A DNA stretch of 64,000 bases, from positions 3,658,001 through 3,722,000 of the forward strand of contig NC_058146.1 of the NCBI RefSeq assembly GCF_011075055.1, written 5' to 3'. This stretch comes from Mangifera indica. Lineage: Eukaryota > Streptophyta > Magnoliopsida > Sapindales > Anacardiaceae. Positions within the stretch are counted from its first letter, which is position 1. Every line of letters starts with the position of its first letter. The notes under the pieces were generated by a model. The model saw only the letters and a list, made by a program, of their open reading frames with translations, ran no database searches and was not told the origin of the DNA. The translations under genes were made by a program, and so were the position numbers. Below, piece by piece: positions 1-12,500 of this stretch.

Positions 1-120
1 TTAATTAATTAATTACTCAAATTATAAAATTGAAGAATGGCCAAATGATTGATTTTCAACCCAATATTTGATAAAGCAACAAATTCCATTCAAACATATG
101 TTAGAGTACTGTAAATTAAT

Positions 121-1036
121 ATAATAAAAGGGCAAATGATTATTTCCCACCCATTTTTTAGGTCTATCTCAAACTGATACCCACAACAGATCAAAAAACT
201 ACCCGTGACCAAACTGTCATCCATTTTTTCAGTTAAGGACAGGGGTAAAATCGTTATTTTAATTATAAACCTCAAAACTTTAAAATTTCACCATTTTCCC
301 CCTTCAGGTTTTAAAAACTAACACCACAACCTATCCTCAAAATTTAAATAGTTTAAATTTCACCCCTAGGGTTTGCTTCCTTCTCCGGTCATCACCGATG
401 GTTGATGCATTCCACCGATCTCCTATCTCCAACTACAAAGGACGATGAAAGACTATCCTTCATTACCTAGATCTGGATGACGAAGCGTCGTCCAGATTTA
501 AAAGAACAAATGAACGACAACGCTTCATCATCGCTTCTAGACGACTCAACGAGCGACGAAGGACAACGAAGCATCGTCCTTCGTCATCTGGGTGGATCTC
601 TTCGTCGCATTGTGCGATGAAGAGACGGAGGGGAGATGAAGATCTCTTTGTCGCACCACCGTCGTCGTACTAGGAGAAGGAGACGACCGGTGAAGACGTC
701 AGAAGAAAAGGTTAAAGAACGGGGGTGAAACTGTTATTTTTGAAAGTTATGGGGGCGGCTATGCTTTAAAAAATATGAAAACCCTAGGTTTGGGGGTGAA
801 AATGTTACTTTTTAAAGGTTAAAAACTTTAGATAAAAATGAAATGTTAGTTTCTAAAACCTATGGAGGATGAAAAGTAATAAACTTTATAACTTTTTAAT
901 ATTACCCCTCTCTTTAACAAAAAAATAGACGACAGTTTGGTTACGGATGGGAAAAATGGTTTTTCATCTGCCGTGGGTATGGGTTTGAGAATGAGATAAA
1001 AAATGGGTGAAAAATAGTCATTTTTTTATAATAAAA
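121..1036. mobile_element. Foldback Mutator-like element, copy A (898 bp) with 9-bp TSD
   Basis: The element spans 130-1027. Its ends are long imperfect inverted repeats: the first ~65 bases (GGGCAAATGATTATTT...) match the reverse complement of 960-1027 at roughly 80%. It is flanked on both sides by the same 9 bases, ATAATAAAA (121-129 and 1028-1036), the target-site duplication length of the Mutator superfamily. The interior (400-700) is less AT-rich, full of short GACGA/CGTCG palindromes, and has no transposase. Related copies lie at 38.0, 44.0 and 48.6 kb. The right terminus has decayed to a T-run where GCCC is expected. Confidence 0.85.
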
Positions 1037-1158
1037 TTATATATACATATTTTTATATATAATTTAAATATATAAATAATATATTATTATATAATTAAAT
1101 AATTTTAAATTAAAAATAAAATAATATTTAATTATATAATAATATATATTTTATATCC
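1028..1158. repeat. AT-rich palindromic MITE, copy 1
   Basis: This is an AT-only stretch with the family core ATTTTAAATTAAAAATAAAA flanked by self-complementary TATAATAATATATTATT-like arms. Its left edge overlaps the target duplication of copy A, so the foldback element seems to have inserted at the rim of this MITE. Confidence 0.55.
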
Positions 1159-1555
1159 ACTAATAATCGATTAACGAATCATTTCAAAATTCACATTGAA
1201 AACGCCAAGCGTGTTGTACAAAGTGAGCCAAACCGATATGGTTGTTTTATTCTTCCGAGATAAGGAAATCCCTATTTGTCTAATTTAAAATTAAAAAAAA
1301 AAAAGAAAAAGCAAATGTAAAAAGAAGAAAACAGAGGCAATGTCAAAACACAGTTACAAAGCGAAAGGAAACAGTTGGAATAGGTCAAGTATTATTCACT
1401 CAGATTAGGTCCTCGAGGAGGACTTCTCGTCACGAATGGTCCTTCTCATTCCCATTAGAAGCCGAGAAAATTCTTCAATATTGCCGATTTGATTTTGTCT
1501 CTTCTTTCTTTCCTCCCCTTTGACAGATTAACAACATAAAAAGTCAATTGAATTC

Positions 1556-2075
1556 TGTTTATATTTTCCCACCCAAAACACTGTTTTTCACTAATTTTTT
1601 TTTAGGTTTAAAGACTTATTCTTACTTAAAAATTAATAATTTTTTAAGTTTTTATTTATTAATTTTAAAAAATCAAATATCTAATTATTATTTCATAAAA
1701 AAATTAAAAATATTAAAAATTCGACCATATTTTTTTTATAAATTTAAAATTTAATAATTTCTCTTTTGTTTTTCTTTACTGAAGGTTTGAAAAATCACCA
1801 TTTAGAAGATGTTGAAAGAGACTAAGAGTGAAAGAAAATACCAACTATTAAAGAGTTGTTATTAAAACTTCAAAAGAGAAATGATGATTTTTTAAATCTT
1901 ATATGGAAGTATAAGATAATATGATTAAATTTTTGTTTTTTAAAATATTTTTTATTAAATAATAATTTTATTTTAATATTAATAATAAAAATTAACAGAT
2001 AAATAAATATTTAAATTTTTTAAAATTAATAAATAAACGCTTACAAAAATATTAATATTTGGATGGGAATAAAAC
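1556..2075. mobile_element. Degenerate relative of the foldback family, copy E
   Basis: The left part has TTTCCCACCCAAA (about 1565) and the right part the inverted TTTGGATGGGAA (about 2057). Inside these, TTTATTTATTAATTTTAAAA on the left is matched in inverted order on the right (about 2005-2035). The right half also resembles the right half of copy D at 48.6 kb. The outer ends have diverged and I find no convincing target duplication. Confidence 0.45.
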
Positions 2076-2728
2076 TTTTCACTTTTTTACTGTAATTTTA
2101 TTTCTGGCTAAAATTAGGAGTGGCATAAGATGTACCGACTATACGCGTTACTACGTACAAAAACATGGTAGACAAGGCCCCACCTACACTAGCTTATCTA
2201 ATCAACAACAGTACCCAATTTTTAAGAGGAAAAAAATAAACACTTCACTAAATCAACAAAATTAGTGCGTCTCCATTCATCTGCCGACGGTGCCTGTTAC
2301 GGGGTCCACGCGTAACCACAACCCCGCGAAATCAAACCATCATTGCCCAATTGGACCGTCCATCACGGACCAATAGCCCTTTTACAATCAATCCTAGCCC
2401 TCCGATCCACAACCGTCGGTCTCAGATTGGCCACTGTTAATTTTAACATCACCACTGTCAAACTAAAACGCTGTAAAATAATAATAATAAAGGTTTATTA
2501 TCAATACTCATATAAAAATAGACATGCTCTGCAAAAACTGCTTAGTCATTGCCTTTCTTTCTCTGGGTCTCTCTTTGGATTCTTTGGAAGTTTTGTTTTT
2601 GAGTGCAGGTTTTGCTTTGTTTTGATGAATAATATTTCTGAGTGAGCTCCCGTTAGCGTTGGCGTGCTATTGTAAAAGGAAGGATTGTTGCAGCAAAAGA
2701 TAAACAGATTTCTTTCTCTTCTTTTCTT

Positions 2729-2950
2729 GTATATAAATGTAATCATTCGCTTTTTTATTGCTTCAACTCAACTTAATCCCTGAGCTTTTCAAATGGGTGG
2801 ACAACTTAATCCCCGAGCTCTAGTTTTTCACATGGATGGACAACTCTCTGTTCTTGGTTTTATATTGCTGGAAATTGGCATGTAATTTTGTATCAAAAAG
2901 AATTAGAGAAGGAGTTTTTAATCAACTAAAGTTGCAGAGGAATTTTGAAA
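2729..2950 (+). promoter_or_regulatory. Putative core promoter and 5' leader of the patatin-like gene
   Basis: TATATAAA near 2730-2738 is a plausible TATA box, putting the transcript start near 2765. The leader then contains an imperfect tandem repeat (2769-2801 and 2802-2840, both starting CAACTTAAT and ending in ATGGxTGGA) and a 30-codon upstream ORF (2793-2885) that ends before the main start. The start site is inferred, not observed. Confidence 0.4.
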
Positions 2951-5900
2951 ATGGCGAGTAATCCATCATCGGAAATGCAGGAACCAAGCATCGACACAGA
3001 TAAGTTGAGCTACGAGATATTTTCAATCTTGGAAAGCAAATTTCTGTTTGGATACGACAATCAAAAGCTTTGGATTCCCAAACAGATCTCTCCGGCAGCT
3101 TTAGGAGCCAAAACCGAGAGCTTAAACTCACAACAAAGTTGTGAGTTAGACGGCGTCTCGTCTGTCAAGAACCAGCGAGGCAAAATTTGTATACTCAGCA
3201 TTGACGGCGGTGGCATGCGTGGCATTCTTCCTGGAAAGGCTTTAGCTTATCTTGAACACGCGCTCAAGTCCAAGTCAGGCAATCCGAACGCCAGAATCGC
3301 CGATTATATCGACGTCGCAGCCGGTACCAGCATCGGCGGTATCTTCACGGCCATGCTCTTCGCCACCAACGACAACACTCGCCCGATTTTCAAAGCAGAG
3401 GACACATGGCAATTTCTCGCTAACCAGGGCAAGAAAATTTACCGGTCAACCTCTGGTTCTAATTCAGGAAATTACATCAAACGAATTTTAAAAGCTGGTT
3501 CAAGTTCCGGTTTGCCTTCCGCCGGTTTGGAGAAAGTCACGAAGGAGATGTTCGCTGACAAAGGCCGAAATTTAACTTTGAGGGATACGTTAAAACCGGT
3601 TCTCATCCCGTGTTATGATCTTTCTAGTACGGCGCCGTTTTTGTTTTCTAGAGCGGACGCGCTCGAAACAGAGAGTTTTGATTTCAGACTCTGGGAAGTA
3701 TGTCGAGCCACGTCTGCCGAACCGGGATTATTCGAACCGGTTTTAATGCGGTCCGTTGATGGCCAAACAAGGTGTGTTGCGGTTGACGGCGGTTTAGCCA
3801 TGAGCAACCCAACGGCGGCGGCGATCACGCACGTGTTACACAACAAACAAGAGTTTCCATTCGTGCGAGGCGTAGAGGACTTGCTGGTGTTGTCGTTGGG
3901 GACGGGTCAGCTACTTGAGGTTAGTTATGAGTATGACCAGGTCAAGAATTGGAAGGTCAAAGATTGGGCTCGACCCATGGCTCGAATTTCTGGTGACAGC
4001 TCGGCCGACTCGGTGGACCAGGCTGTGGCCATGGCGTTTGGTCAGTGTACAAGCAGTAATAATTATGTTCGTATTCAGGTACAGTTTTATTTTTATGATA
4101 TCAAAACATTTTTTACTATTGAAATCATAGGTGTTTACATTGAGCATTTTGTGGTTAATTTTTATGGGCCATGAAGTGAACATATTATATACCTGGAGTT
4201 AAACTTAGATGTGATATCTCAGTGTCTTTCATCATTAAATCACTGGATAGAGTTACAAGGATTTTAGTTTAACCATTAGTGCAACTGTGCAAGTGACAAT
4301 AAGAGCCAGGCTGGTGGGGTTTTATGGCAAATTGTCTTAGCCTCTGTGTTGAAGACATGCAAAGGAGATACAATATACATAGCTATGAGTTATGGGCGTT
4401 TTTCTTTCATTCTTTATTTATTTTTTTCTGCTAATGTAAAATCTTATTCAAATCAGATTTGGGTTTGAATCAATTATATCAAATATGTTAAATCTTGAAT
4501 CTAATTATTTATCTTACAATTACTACATTAGATAATCCAAAGTCTGATGTTAATATGTCATGAATCCAAACCCACTACACCAAGATTCCACATGTTAATA
4601 CCACTCAAGCCATCTTGAGGGTGAGTTATGGGTGTTGTGGCTAACATGTCCTGGTTTTGAGCAAAGATGGTAATGAACAATGTATTAGGCTGTGGCTATG
4701 TTACAAAACCCGAACGTTAGGCTCGTATAATGGGGTCATTGGTACAAGTGTGTGCGCTTTTTTTGTGGCGTATGTTAAGCAGGCAAGTGCTATCAAAACT
4801 CAGTAAACTAAACCCCTGCAGACATTAAGCCATTAAGAGTAATGGGGGACCTGCGTCTCTGTCGTGTTGGGGTGCATGAAATGTTTTTGGGAGTTAATGA
4901 GGGCGCTGCTTTTGTTGCCAACCAGTGGATTTTTTTCTTGATTTGCTCGCGGATTGAAGTTGAGATGTGTTTGTGTTGAAGTTTAATAAAGTTAACATTA
5001 GGTGCATTTTAGCATGCTCCACAATTTAAGGGTTCTCTGCGTCTTTTAGTCAAAATGCCAGTTAACGCCTTAATTTGAGGTAAACAGGAAAATTGGCTTT
5101 TGATCTTTTGCTCCAGCCTTTAAATTCTAACTTTTGGTCAATTTTTCTTTTGCCTCCCTTTTGTCTTATGACCGGGATTTTTTACTCGGTGGGGTAAATT
5201 TGAAAACTACTTGGCCAATTTTAGAGCCTTAGTTTCAGTTACAGCCGCAATGTTGGGATAATGTTTCAAAAAAAAAAATGCAAATACAGCAATGTATTTT
5301 TGTGCTGACATATTAGCAAGGTAAGTTTTAAAGAAAATTTGGGGAGATATTTTGGGTAGGTCTTTGCATTAAGTGGGTAGCAGTGGCTGTATAGCTGGAG
5401 TTTGGAGCTGTTAGGAATTAGGACAAGGGAAAACAATGAGTGGTCATACAATAGCATTCATGATTGATCTTAATATTTTGAGGGAAACTGTTTTTCTATA
5501 ATTAGTTTTAGTCTTCATTATTAGATCTGCTTATGGTATACTCTGCGGGCTGTCAGTTTACCAGAATGTGATCTCTGATTTTGCTGTTCTTGTTTCTCCT
5601 TAATATTAGACAGCTAAAATTTATAGAATAAAGGCGCCGTTTCCTTTCAGTCTGATGTGTTCCTGGCTTAATATGGAAAAGCAATCTGGAAAACACTTTG
5701 TAACGGGGAGTGCTATTTTTCTAGTTTGTGGCAAATTTATTCCTGTCACTGTTTTTACAACTTCTCTAACAATGGTTCACATGAACTGTTTTGCCTAAGT
5801 GAGAGATTATGTGTTTTTTGTTGCACATAAATATTTTTAATCTGAGTCCTTAATCTTGGTGTCGACCAATCAGACTGTAAATTCGATTTGTTTGAGATGT

Positions 5901-6248
5901 GGATACAATGCTTTCAGTCAATAGTTTAGTGTGTATGCAAGATTGATGCTCATTTACTATTAATTTTTGTTGTCTCAGGCAAATGGGTCCACTGTGGTCC
6001 GGTGCAGACCCAATGTTGATACAGACCCTAGTCCCAGCAATGTAAAGATGCTGATGGAAATAGCAGAGGAAATGCTGAAGCAGAAAAATGTTGAGTCAGT
6101 GCTCTTTGGAGGCAAAAGGATTGCTGAGCAGAGCAATTTCGAAAAACTAGATTGGTTTGCCAATGAACTTGTGCTTGAGCATCAGAGGAGGAGTTGCAGA
6201 ATAGCTCCCACTGTTGCTTTCAAGCAAGCCACTCCCAGACCCACCTAG
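2951..6248 (+). CDS. PLP: Patatin-like phospholipase, pPLAIII (PLP6/7) type
   Basis: A predicted 465-residue acyl hydrolase acting on membrane phospho- and galactolipids. It has two exons, 2951-4078 and 5979-6248, joined in phase 0 over a 1,900-base intron (CAG|GTACAG ... TCTCAG|GC). The ATG at 2951 is used because the upstream in-frame codon is only TTG. The N-terminal block (LSYEIFSILESKFLFGYD) is typical of the plant pPLAIII clade. The glycine-rich oxyanion motif DGGGMRG is at residues 85-91, the nucleophile elbow GTSIG at 125-129 (Ser127) and the dyad motif DGG at 279-281. Known Arabidopsis pPLAIII proteins are described as having GxGxG instead of GxSxG, so Ser127 is unexpected. A 3'-UTR intron (about 6264 to 7233) is possible but unproven. 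Confidence 0.93.
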
Positions 6249-8209
6249 ATTTCTTTACAAAAGGTAACTTTTTTCCTTTCAATAACAATTTTAACTGTTT
6301 ATAATGCGAGTTCTGAAAGGGATACTTTGGTAATTATAAGCACTAAAAGTTTCAAGAATTGAGCTAAAAACCATGAGTTTAATTTCCTGTTGAAGATGAA
6401 TTTTCACGAACAGGTGTTATAATTGTCAGCCTGTGTAATTATGAACCCTCAGTGGGCTTGGCATGTCACTTTCTTTGATCCAAGAAATTAAACTTTATGC
6501 TATAGTGGTTGTTATTAATTAACAGATTAAGTTAGGTGATTCATGAAATATTAAATATGTGGGGAAGATTATTTCAACTGTGGTCAGTCTACCGACACTG
6601 ATTCACCACTATTGTGGTCATTTCTGAAAATTATAAGCAAAACCTTCAAGAATCTTAAGAGAGTATTTTGGTCATTCAACATAGAACCCAATCATCTGAT
6701 GTCCGGAAAAAGTTTCCACCAGTGACCCCCTGCTGCCTTTTTCATTAAAATAACTCCGCATATGCCACTAGGTGACGGATCAATATTACAACAATAAGTT
6801 CTAAAACTACTCCAATGTCCTTGTATTCATAAATGTATCCATCCATCATGATTTGGCAGGTGTCCTTCCTGTTACTTGGCCCTTTGAGATTTATTTTAGT
6901 AATTTTGATTGATTAATTAATTAATTTTATGCCAGTTGTTTGTGCTCCTTCATGCCTTTCTTTCTTAGTAGTTATATTCTTTGGTAAGGTAGAGGGGAAT
7001 GGTACCTTTTATTCAATTCTCTTTGATACAGAGAAGCAACCTCTTGATTATTTGCCATGTCATAATACAAATTATGAAGTTCTAAAGGAAGAGAAAGTGA
7101 GAACAAGGGCTAGATTCTAAAGAAATTGTTGACTTGTATTCTTTCTTAGAGTTTTGTACATAAATATAATTTTTAACATCTCCCCAAATGTTTTTATACA
7201 AGTTTAACATTGAATTCTGTATTTGAATTGCAGGGTAAAAAAAATGTCAAAAAAATACCCAAAAAAAAAAAAGAGGGGGAAGATAAAAATGGAGGAGGAG
7301 TAAAAATATAGCAGCTTTTACTATTGAAAGTGATGATAGACAAAGAAGAGTTCCAAAAGTTGAGTGAAAAGGACAAAGTAGTGATGTGAAAAGGGAAGAA
7401 GATCTCCGTGGGATACTTTGCCTGCCATAGGACAAACATGGTGGTGTCAACTCCACTCTTTTGACGAGGGCAAGGAGCCAAAGAAGCAAAAGCAAAGTCA
7501 TTTAAGCCAATTCAGTCAGCTTTTGAAGGTCAAGCCAACACCCAGGTGTGATTCCTACCATTTCATTTCAAACATGAATCATTGATTTTTAGGGTGGGAA
7601 ATAATTATATTAAACTGTTTCCATTACTTCCCACCCATTCCCTGTCTTTTTATTTATATTTTTCCTATTTTAGTCTTCTCTTCTTCATGTCATGGTGGAA
7701 AAAATTATATATAGTCAAAACAGTTGTTTGAAAAAAGAAGGGTTCTTTAACTTCTTTTTGTTCCCTTGCATAATGTAGTAGTAATTTGTGCAAACTGATC
7801 AATATTGAAGACTGGGGTATGGTGTAGAAGCAAGAAAAAAGAAAAAAAAACCCTCCTCTAGTTTTGTATGTTGAAACTTGAAAATGAAGGTGCTTGTAAT
7901 TGGGTTGTAACTGGAATTGGAATTGATTTAAAAATTTTTGCACCATGTGGTATTTGTCTTATGATTGTTCAAAGCAAAAAAATTAGAAGATTTTTTTTTT
8001 TTTTTTTGTAGTATCTGTTGAAAAGAGTGATATTGGGTGGATGAAATTTTGTCGTGCTTTCTTTTTCAGAGTCTTTATTGACCATTATGAAAAGTGTTGA
8101 AGTTGCAAATGATTTGTGATAGGCGTGAGTGACTACAGTTTTCAAAGCAATATTTTGCGCATGCATCTATGTCTTTTTCTTATAATATTAATCACACTTT
8201 CCTTATTTG
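6249..8209. other. 3' flank of the patatin-like gene, no further gene seen
   Basis: The region probably includes 3' UTR. AAG|GTAACT at 6261-6266 and TTGCAG|GG at 7229-7235 could bound a 3'-UTR intron. Only short, unconvincing ORFs occur. A short inverted pair GGTGGGAAATAATT / TTACTTCCCACCC (7592-7637) may be a scrap of the foldback family. Confidence 0.4.
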
Positions 8210-8390
8210 GCACACATTAATTTATCTAACTGTATAAATTAAGATAATAATTTATGATTAAATACAGTAATTATTAACTTATTATAAATTAAAGATGAAA
8301 TAACATCGAATCATATAATAACACATCATATTACTTTAATAAAAATAAATAAAATAACAATGTAATATATAGTATGTATCAAAAAATAAA
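8210..8390. repeat. AT-rich MITE-like stretch, partial
   Basis: It contains the family core (ATAAATTAAAGATGAAATAAC) and CATATAATAACACATCAT, shared with better copies at 30.7, 43.8 and 52.4 kb. The ends are not clear. Confidence 0.35.
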
Positions 8391-8857
8391 AAAGGCCTAA
8401 TTAGACTAATACTATTCTCATCATATGGAGCAAAAATGTCGTTATGTGTATGGGCGGTGGTTCAGTATTGGATTAAACAAAGACAACAAAAAGGACAGGA
8501 GTTGAATTAGAAAATAAAAATTTTGAACCAAATTTGGACCGTTTAATCTTGATGAAGAGCTTTATATTATTATTATTAAGACTAATCTGTGCTAGTGCTA
8601 GTGCTAAGTCTATATTATAAGGTATGTTCTTTTTTGTCTTGTTGTGGGGCATCTACGTAATTGATTCATTGTTCTTTTTCATTTGTAAGTTTGTTTGCCA
8701 ATTCTATTCCTTGTAGTCTAATTTTATTGTGATTGTTTAGTCTACCGACTTTGAATATAATTATAAAATTAAAGCTAACGTTTGTTAGCTTCAATATCAT
8801 AAAGAAAATATATCATAGAGATTAGGATTCAAGATTAATAATTCTGATACAGTAAAG

Positions 8858-8990
8858 TTACGTATATAATTTTTATATATAATTTTATACATAAATAATA
8901 ATGTGTTACTATATAAGTAAATATTGATTTATTTTTAATTATTTAATTATATAATAATATATTATTGTTTATATATAAAATTATATTAAT
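8858..8990. repeat. AT-rich palindromic MITE, copy 2
   Basis: The left arm TATATAATTTTTATATATAA and the right arm TTATATATAAAATTATAT are near-complementary around an ATTTATTTTTAATTATTTAA centre. There is no coding content. Confidence 0.55.
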
Positions 8991-9559
8991 AGTCATTACT
9001 CATATAATCAGTCCTGTTTTGTTCAAACTTAGAGAACAGAATAAGATAAGAAATTACAAAAATAGATGAGTTATAGGTCAAAAGTTAGGGCTGTCTGTTA
9101 TGTTTGGAGAAAAATTGTCCTGGGAAGATGAAGATGCTCATCGAAGTCAATTGAATTGACAGAGATGGGTTTCTGTTTATTTTGAAAATTTTGGAAAGTT
9201 GGTGTTAATTTTCAAGTGATTATAAAAAACATAATGAAAGTTTGTTCAAAACTGTACAAGGGTTGAAATTTTCTTCCAAATCACAACAGTTATTTCAAAG
9301 AGAATTCACAAAGCCCTAATTTAGGTTGAGGATTTGAAACTTTTACAAAATAATTTATTCATCTTTTGCAGCAAAGCATGGGCAAAACAACAGTTTAAAC
9401 GTTCTACAATTTCGTGAATACAAAGAAAACACTACTGCCTAGTAAATGACTGAGGAAAAGAGGCCAAAAAAAAAAAAATCCCAAAAATATAAAGTGCCTT
9501 ACATTAATAAGAAACTTTTGATTAGTATGATGAAAGATGCTTTACTGTTTCATCGCCTT

Positions 9560-12500
9560 TTAAAGCATCTCAGCTGGCTCAAGTGATGGCAATTTGAAGG
9601 GCGTTTGTAGTTCTGGATTCGGGGGAAACAGATAACACTGTGCATATTGCGCCATCAATTGGTCCACAAGTACTAGTGATACCATCGCTTCAACCATTGG
9701 CACCGCTGCATCAACACCCCAACCAGAAATCCACAACAATTGTCAGATGGCCTTTTTTTTTTTTTTTTCCTTTTAAACTAATTTATCAGATAAATAAAGT
9801 GTTTTGAGAAGATAATAAGTCGATGAACATGGGTTTCATATAATTTGAAGTATATTTGCTATCTCATGGAGCACCACCACACAAAGAGTTCTCAGGACAC
9901 TGGCCAATTACTTGAAATATCCTTGGTATATTAGCATTGTAAGGCCATCAGTACGATGTGGTGGGTTAAAATCGACAATGAAAAAATCATTAGGGATGAA
10001 AGAGAGGAGAAGGAGATGAATATATAGCTTATCTATCATTAAAAGACATACCTCTTGGGACAACACAAGGATCGTGACGACCACGAGCTATAAGTTCTGT
10101 CTCTTTCTTATCTCTAGTCACTGTGTTCTGCTTCCTCTGCAAAGTCATCACAAATTGGTATAAATTTTTTAAATTGGTTACTTCAGAATCTGACTAAAAG
10201 CTGTACAAATATTCTTCAACAATGAAGAACATTCAAGAATATAAAATAATGTAAATATCAGGATATGCAAACAGCCAACATGACTTAGGCAAGGCAAAAG
10301 CAAATTCTTTGTATGCAAATATGTGTGTCTGCATTGAGAGAGAGAGAGAGAGATAAAACATACTCCAATTGTAGATGTTGGCTTGAAAGCTATCCTCATG
10401 TTTATAATTTCGCCATTTGAAATTCCTCCCTACAAGACAACATAGAAATCCAAGTGGGCAACCAGTTCTAAACAAAGGGCATCTTGGTGATTTACCACCA
10501 TACAACAAGAAGCCATTGACTGGCACATTAAATATATACCTGAATTCCACCGGAGCGATTTGTTCTTGTCCTAATGTTTCCATATTCATCTGTATAGAAC
10601 TCATCATTATGTTCACTTCCAGTCATAAAAGTACCTGCAAGAATTTTTTTTATCCATCAGCACCTAAGATTATGAGGGGAAAAAAAAAGAGAGAGGAAGG
10701 AAAATATCATCGCATTAGATTGCATTTCAAGTGATCATTCTCCTCCTTTTCAACCCAATTTACTAAAATTAAGGGCAAGCGAATTACAAAGTACAAGAAA
10801 AGTTTCTTGACCTGCAAATCCACTGCCGAATTCAAAGCCCTTTGTTGCAGGCAATGACATTGCAGCTTTAGCCAACTCAGCTTCAAGTTTGTCAAAAACT
10901 GGTGAACCAAGCCCCTGATATACAATTCTGAATTTTAGCCCATGGTAGAATATTCATATATGACATAAAAACCATTTAATGAAGAATTTTTTAAGTTTAT
11001 CCTGCTAGGTAGTGGTTGCAATTGAGAGACAGCACATACAAGGGGCATTATGTATGCGTGAGAGAGAGAGGGAGGGAGAGCTTACACGAGGAGCATTTCT
11101 CACAATGCATGTGACAACACCACCAACAGAATCCCCTCTCACTCGGACAGCATCAATAGCAGCAATCATCTTCTCAGCATATTCAGAATCTGGACACCTA
11201 GCAATGTTGCTCTCTATCTGATAATAGCCATGCAGAAAATAATTATGCTAATAGGTGTTAAATCATTAGGAAATATCATGATTCAATAAAAATGAAAAAA
11301 GCAGTAAGTTCAGAATCAAAAGGACCAGATCCCAAGTATAGAAAGAAGACGAGATTGGACTGGAAATGAATTAATAGATTGCTAGTAATTAAAAATATAC
11401 AAGAAACATTCAGGGAAGTAAGCTTCCCCGGTGCCAAACTAACATTTCAAAATTAAAATCAGATATACCTGATCAAGTGTCAAAGCCTCATGATCAACCA
11501 AGTCCTCTGGAAGCACAACCTTGTGGGCTTGAGATACATAAGCAAGAATCTGGTGGCCAACAACAATAATGAAAAGATTCAAAAAGAAAGTAGGGGACAA
11601 ATAGAAAAGCACTGGAGGAGATAATCCTTTTCTTTTAAGTGCGAGCTTAAAGATTTGACAAATTCACTAGCCAGCAGCCGTTACATGTTTTACTTCCAAA
11701 GATTAATAAATATAAACAGAAATATGAACTCCGAATTCTAGGTACTCAAATATCAACATATAACAGAGAGTAAAACTAACACAACCATTTACTAACCATT
11801 TCCGAGACACAAACTTCTCCTACCTGGCTACATTGTAGTTTTCATGAAATAAATCAAATGCAATAATAACTAGGGATCTCAGAAACTAATAAAACTCCTA
11901 TAATAATCAGGCACCATTCTGCAACTATTTCAGGAATATGCAAGCAGCAAACTACAAGCATATTTATATACCAAGATAACAAAGGGTAAACACATATGAC
12001 AATAAAATCAACCCCAAATCATACGGAAACAAATATACCTCAGTTCCAGCAAGCTGCCTCAAAATTTTCTTTGCAACAGCTCCAGCAGCAACTCTTCCAA
12101 TGGTTTCTCTTGCAGAAGATCTACCACCTCCCTGTGAATTATGCATGAAGGTCAGATGAACTGGTCGATAAAAAGAATTTCATAAATTTCAGTTTCACTT
12201 CATTATTGTTCTAAAGATATTACTTGCACTGATCTGACACCATACTTCATATCATAAGTTGCATCTGCATGAGATGGTCTGTAAGCCACTGACATTTCAC
12301 TGTAATCCTGGAAATATAGAGATATGCTTAGTGAAGCCTTCCACACACCATCAAAAAATATTTGAAATGTCAACTGAGTTATTGCTCATGCATATGGTCC
12401 TCTTCTTATAATCCTTAAACATGCCATAATTAAGCTATATCATCCACAACTGAAATGACCCATCACATTCACAAACAAACTCCTAATCAATTAAAGCAAT

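Noticed and set aside
7592..7637. Small inverted pair resembling foldback termini
   Set aside because: Only ~14 bases match and there is no element body or target duplication; kept as a note only.
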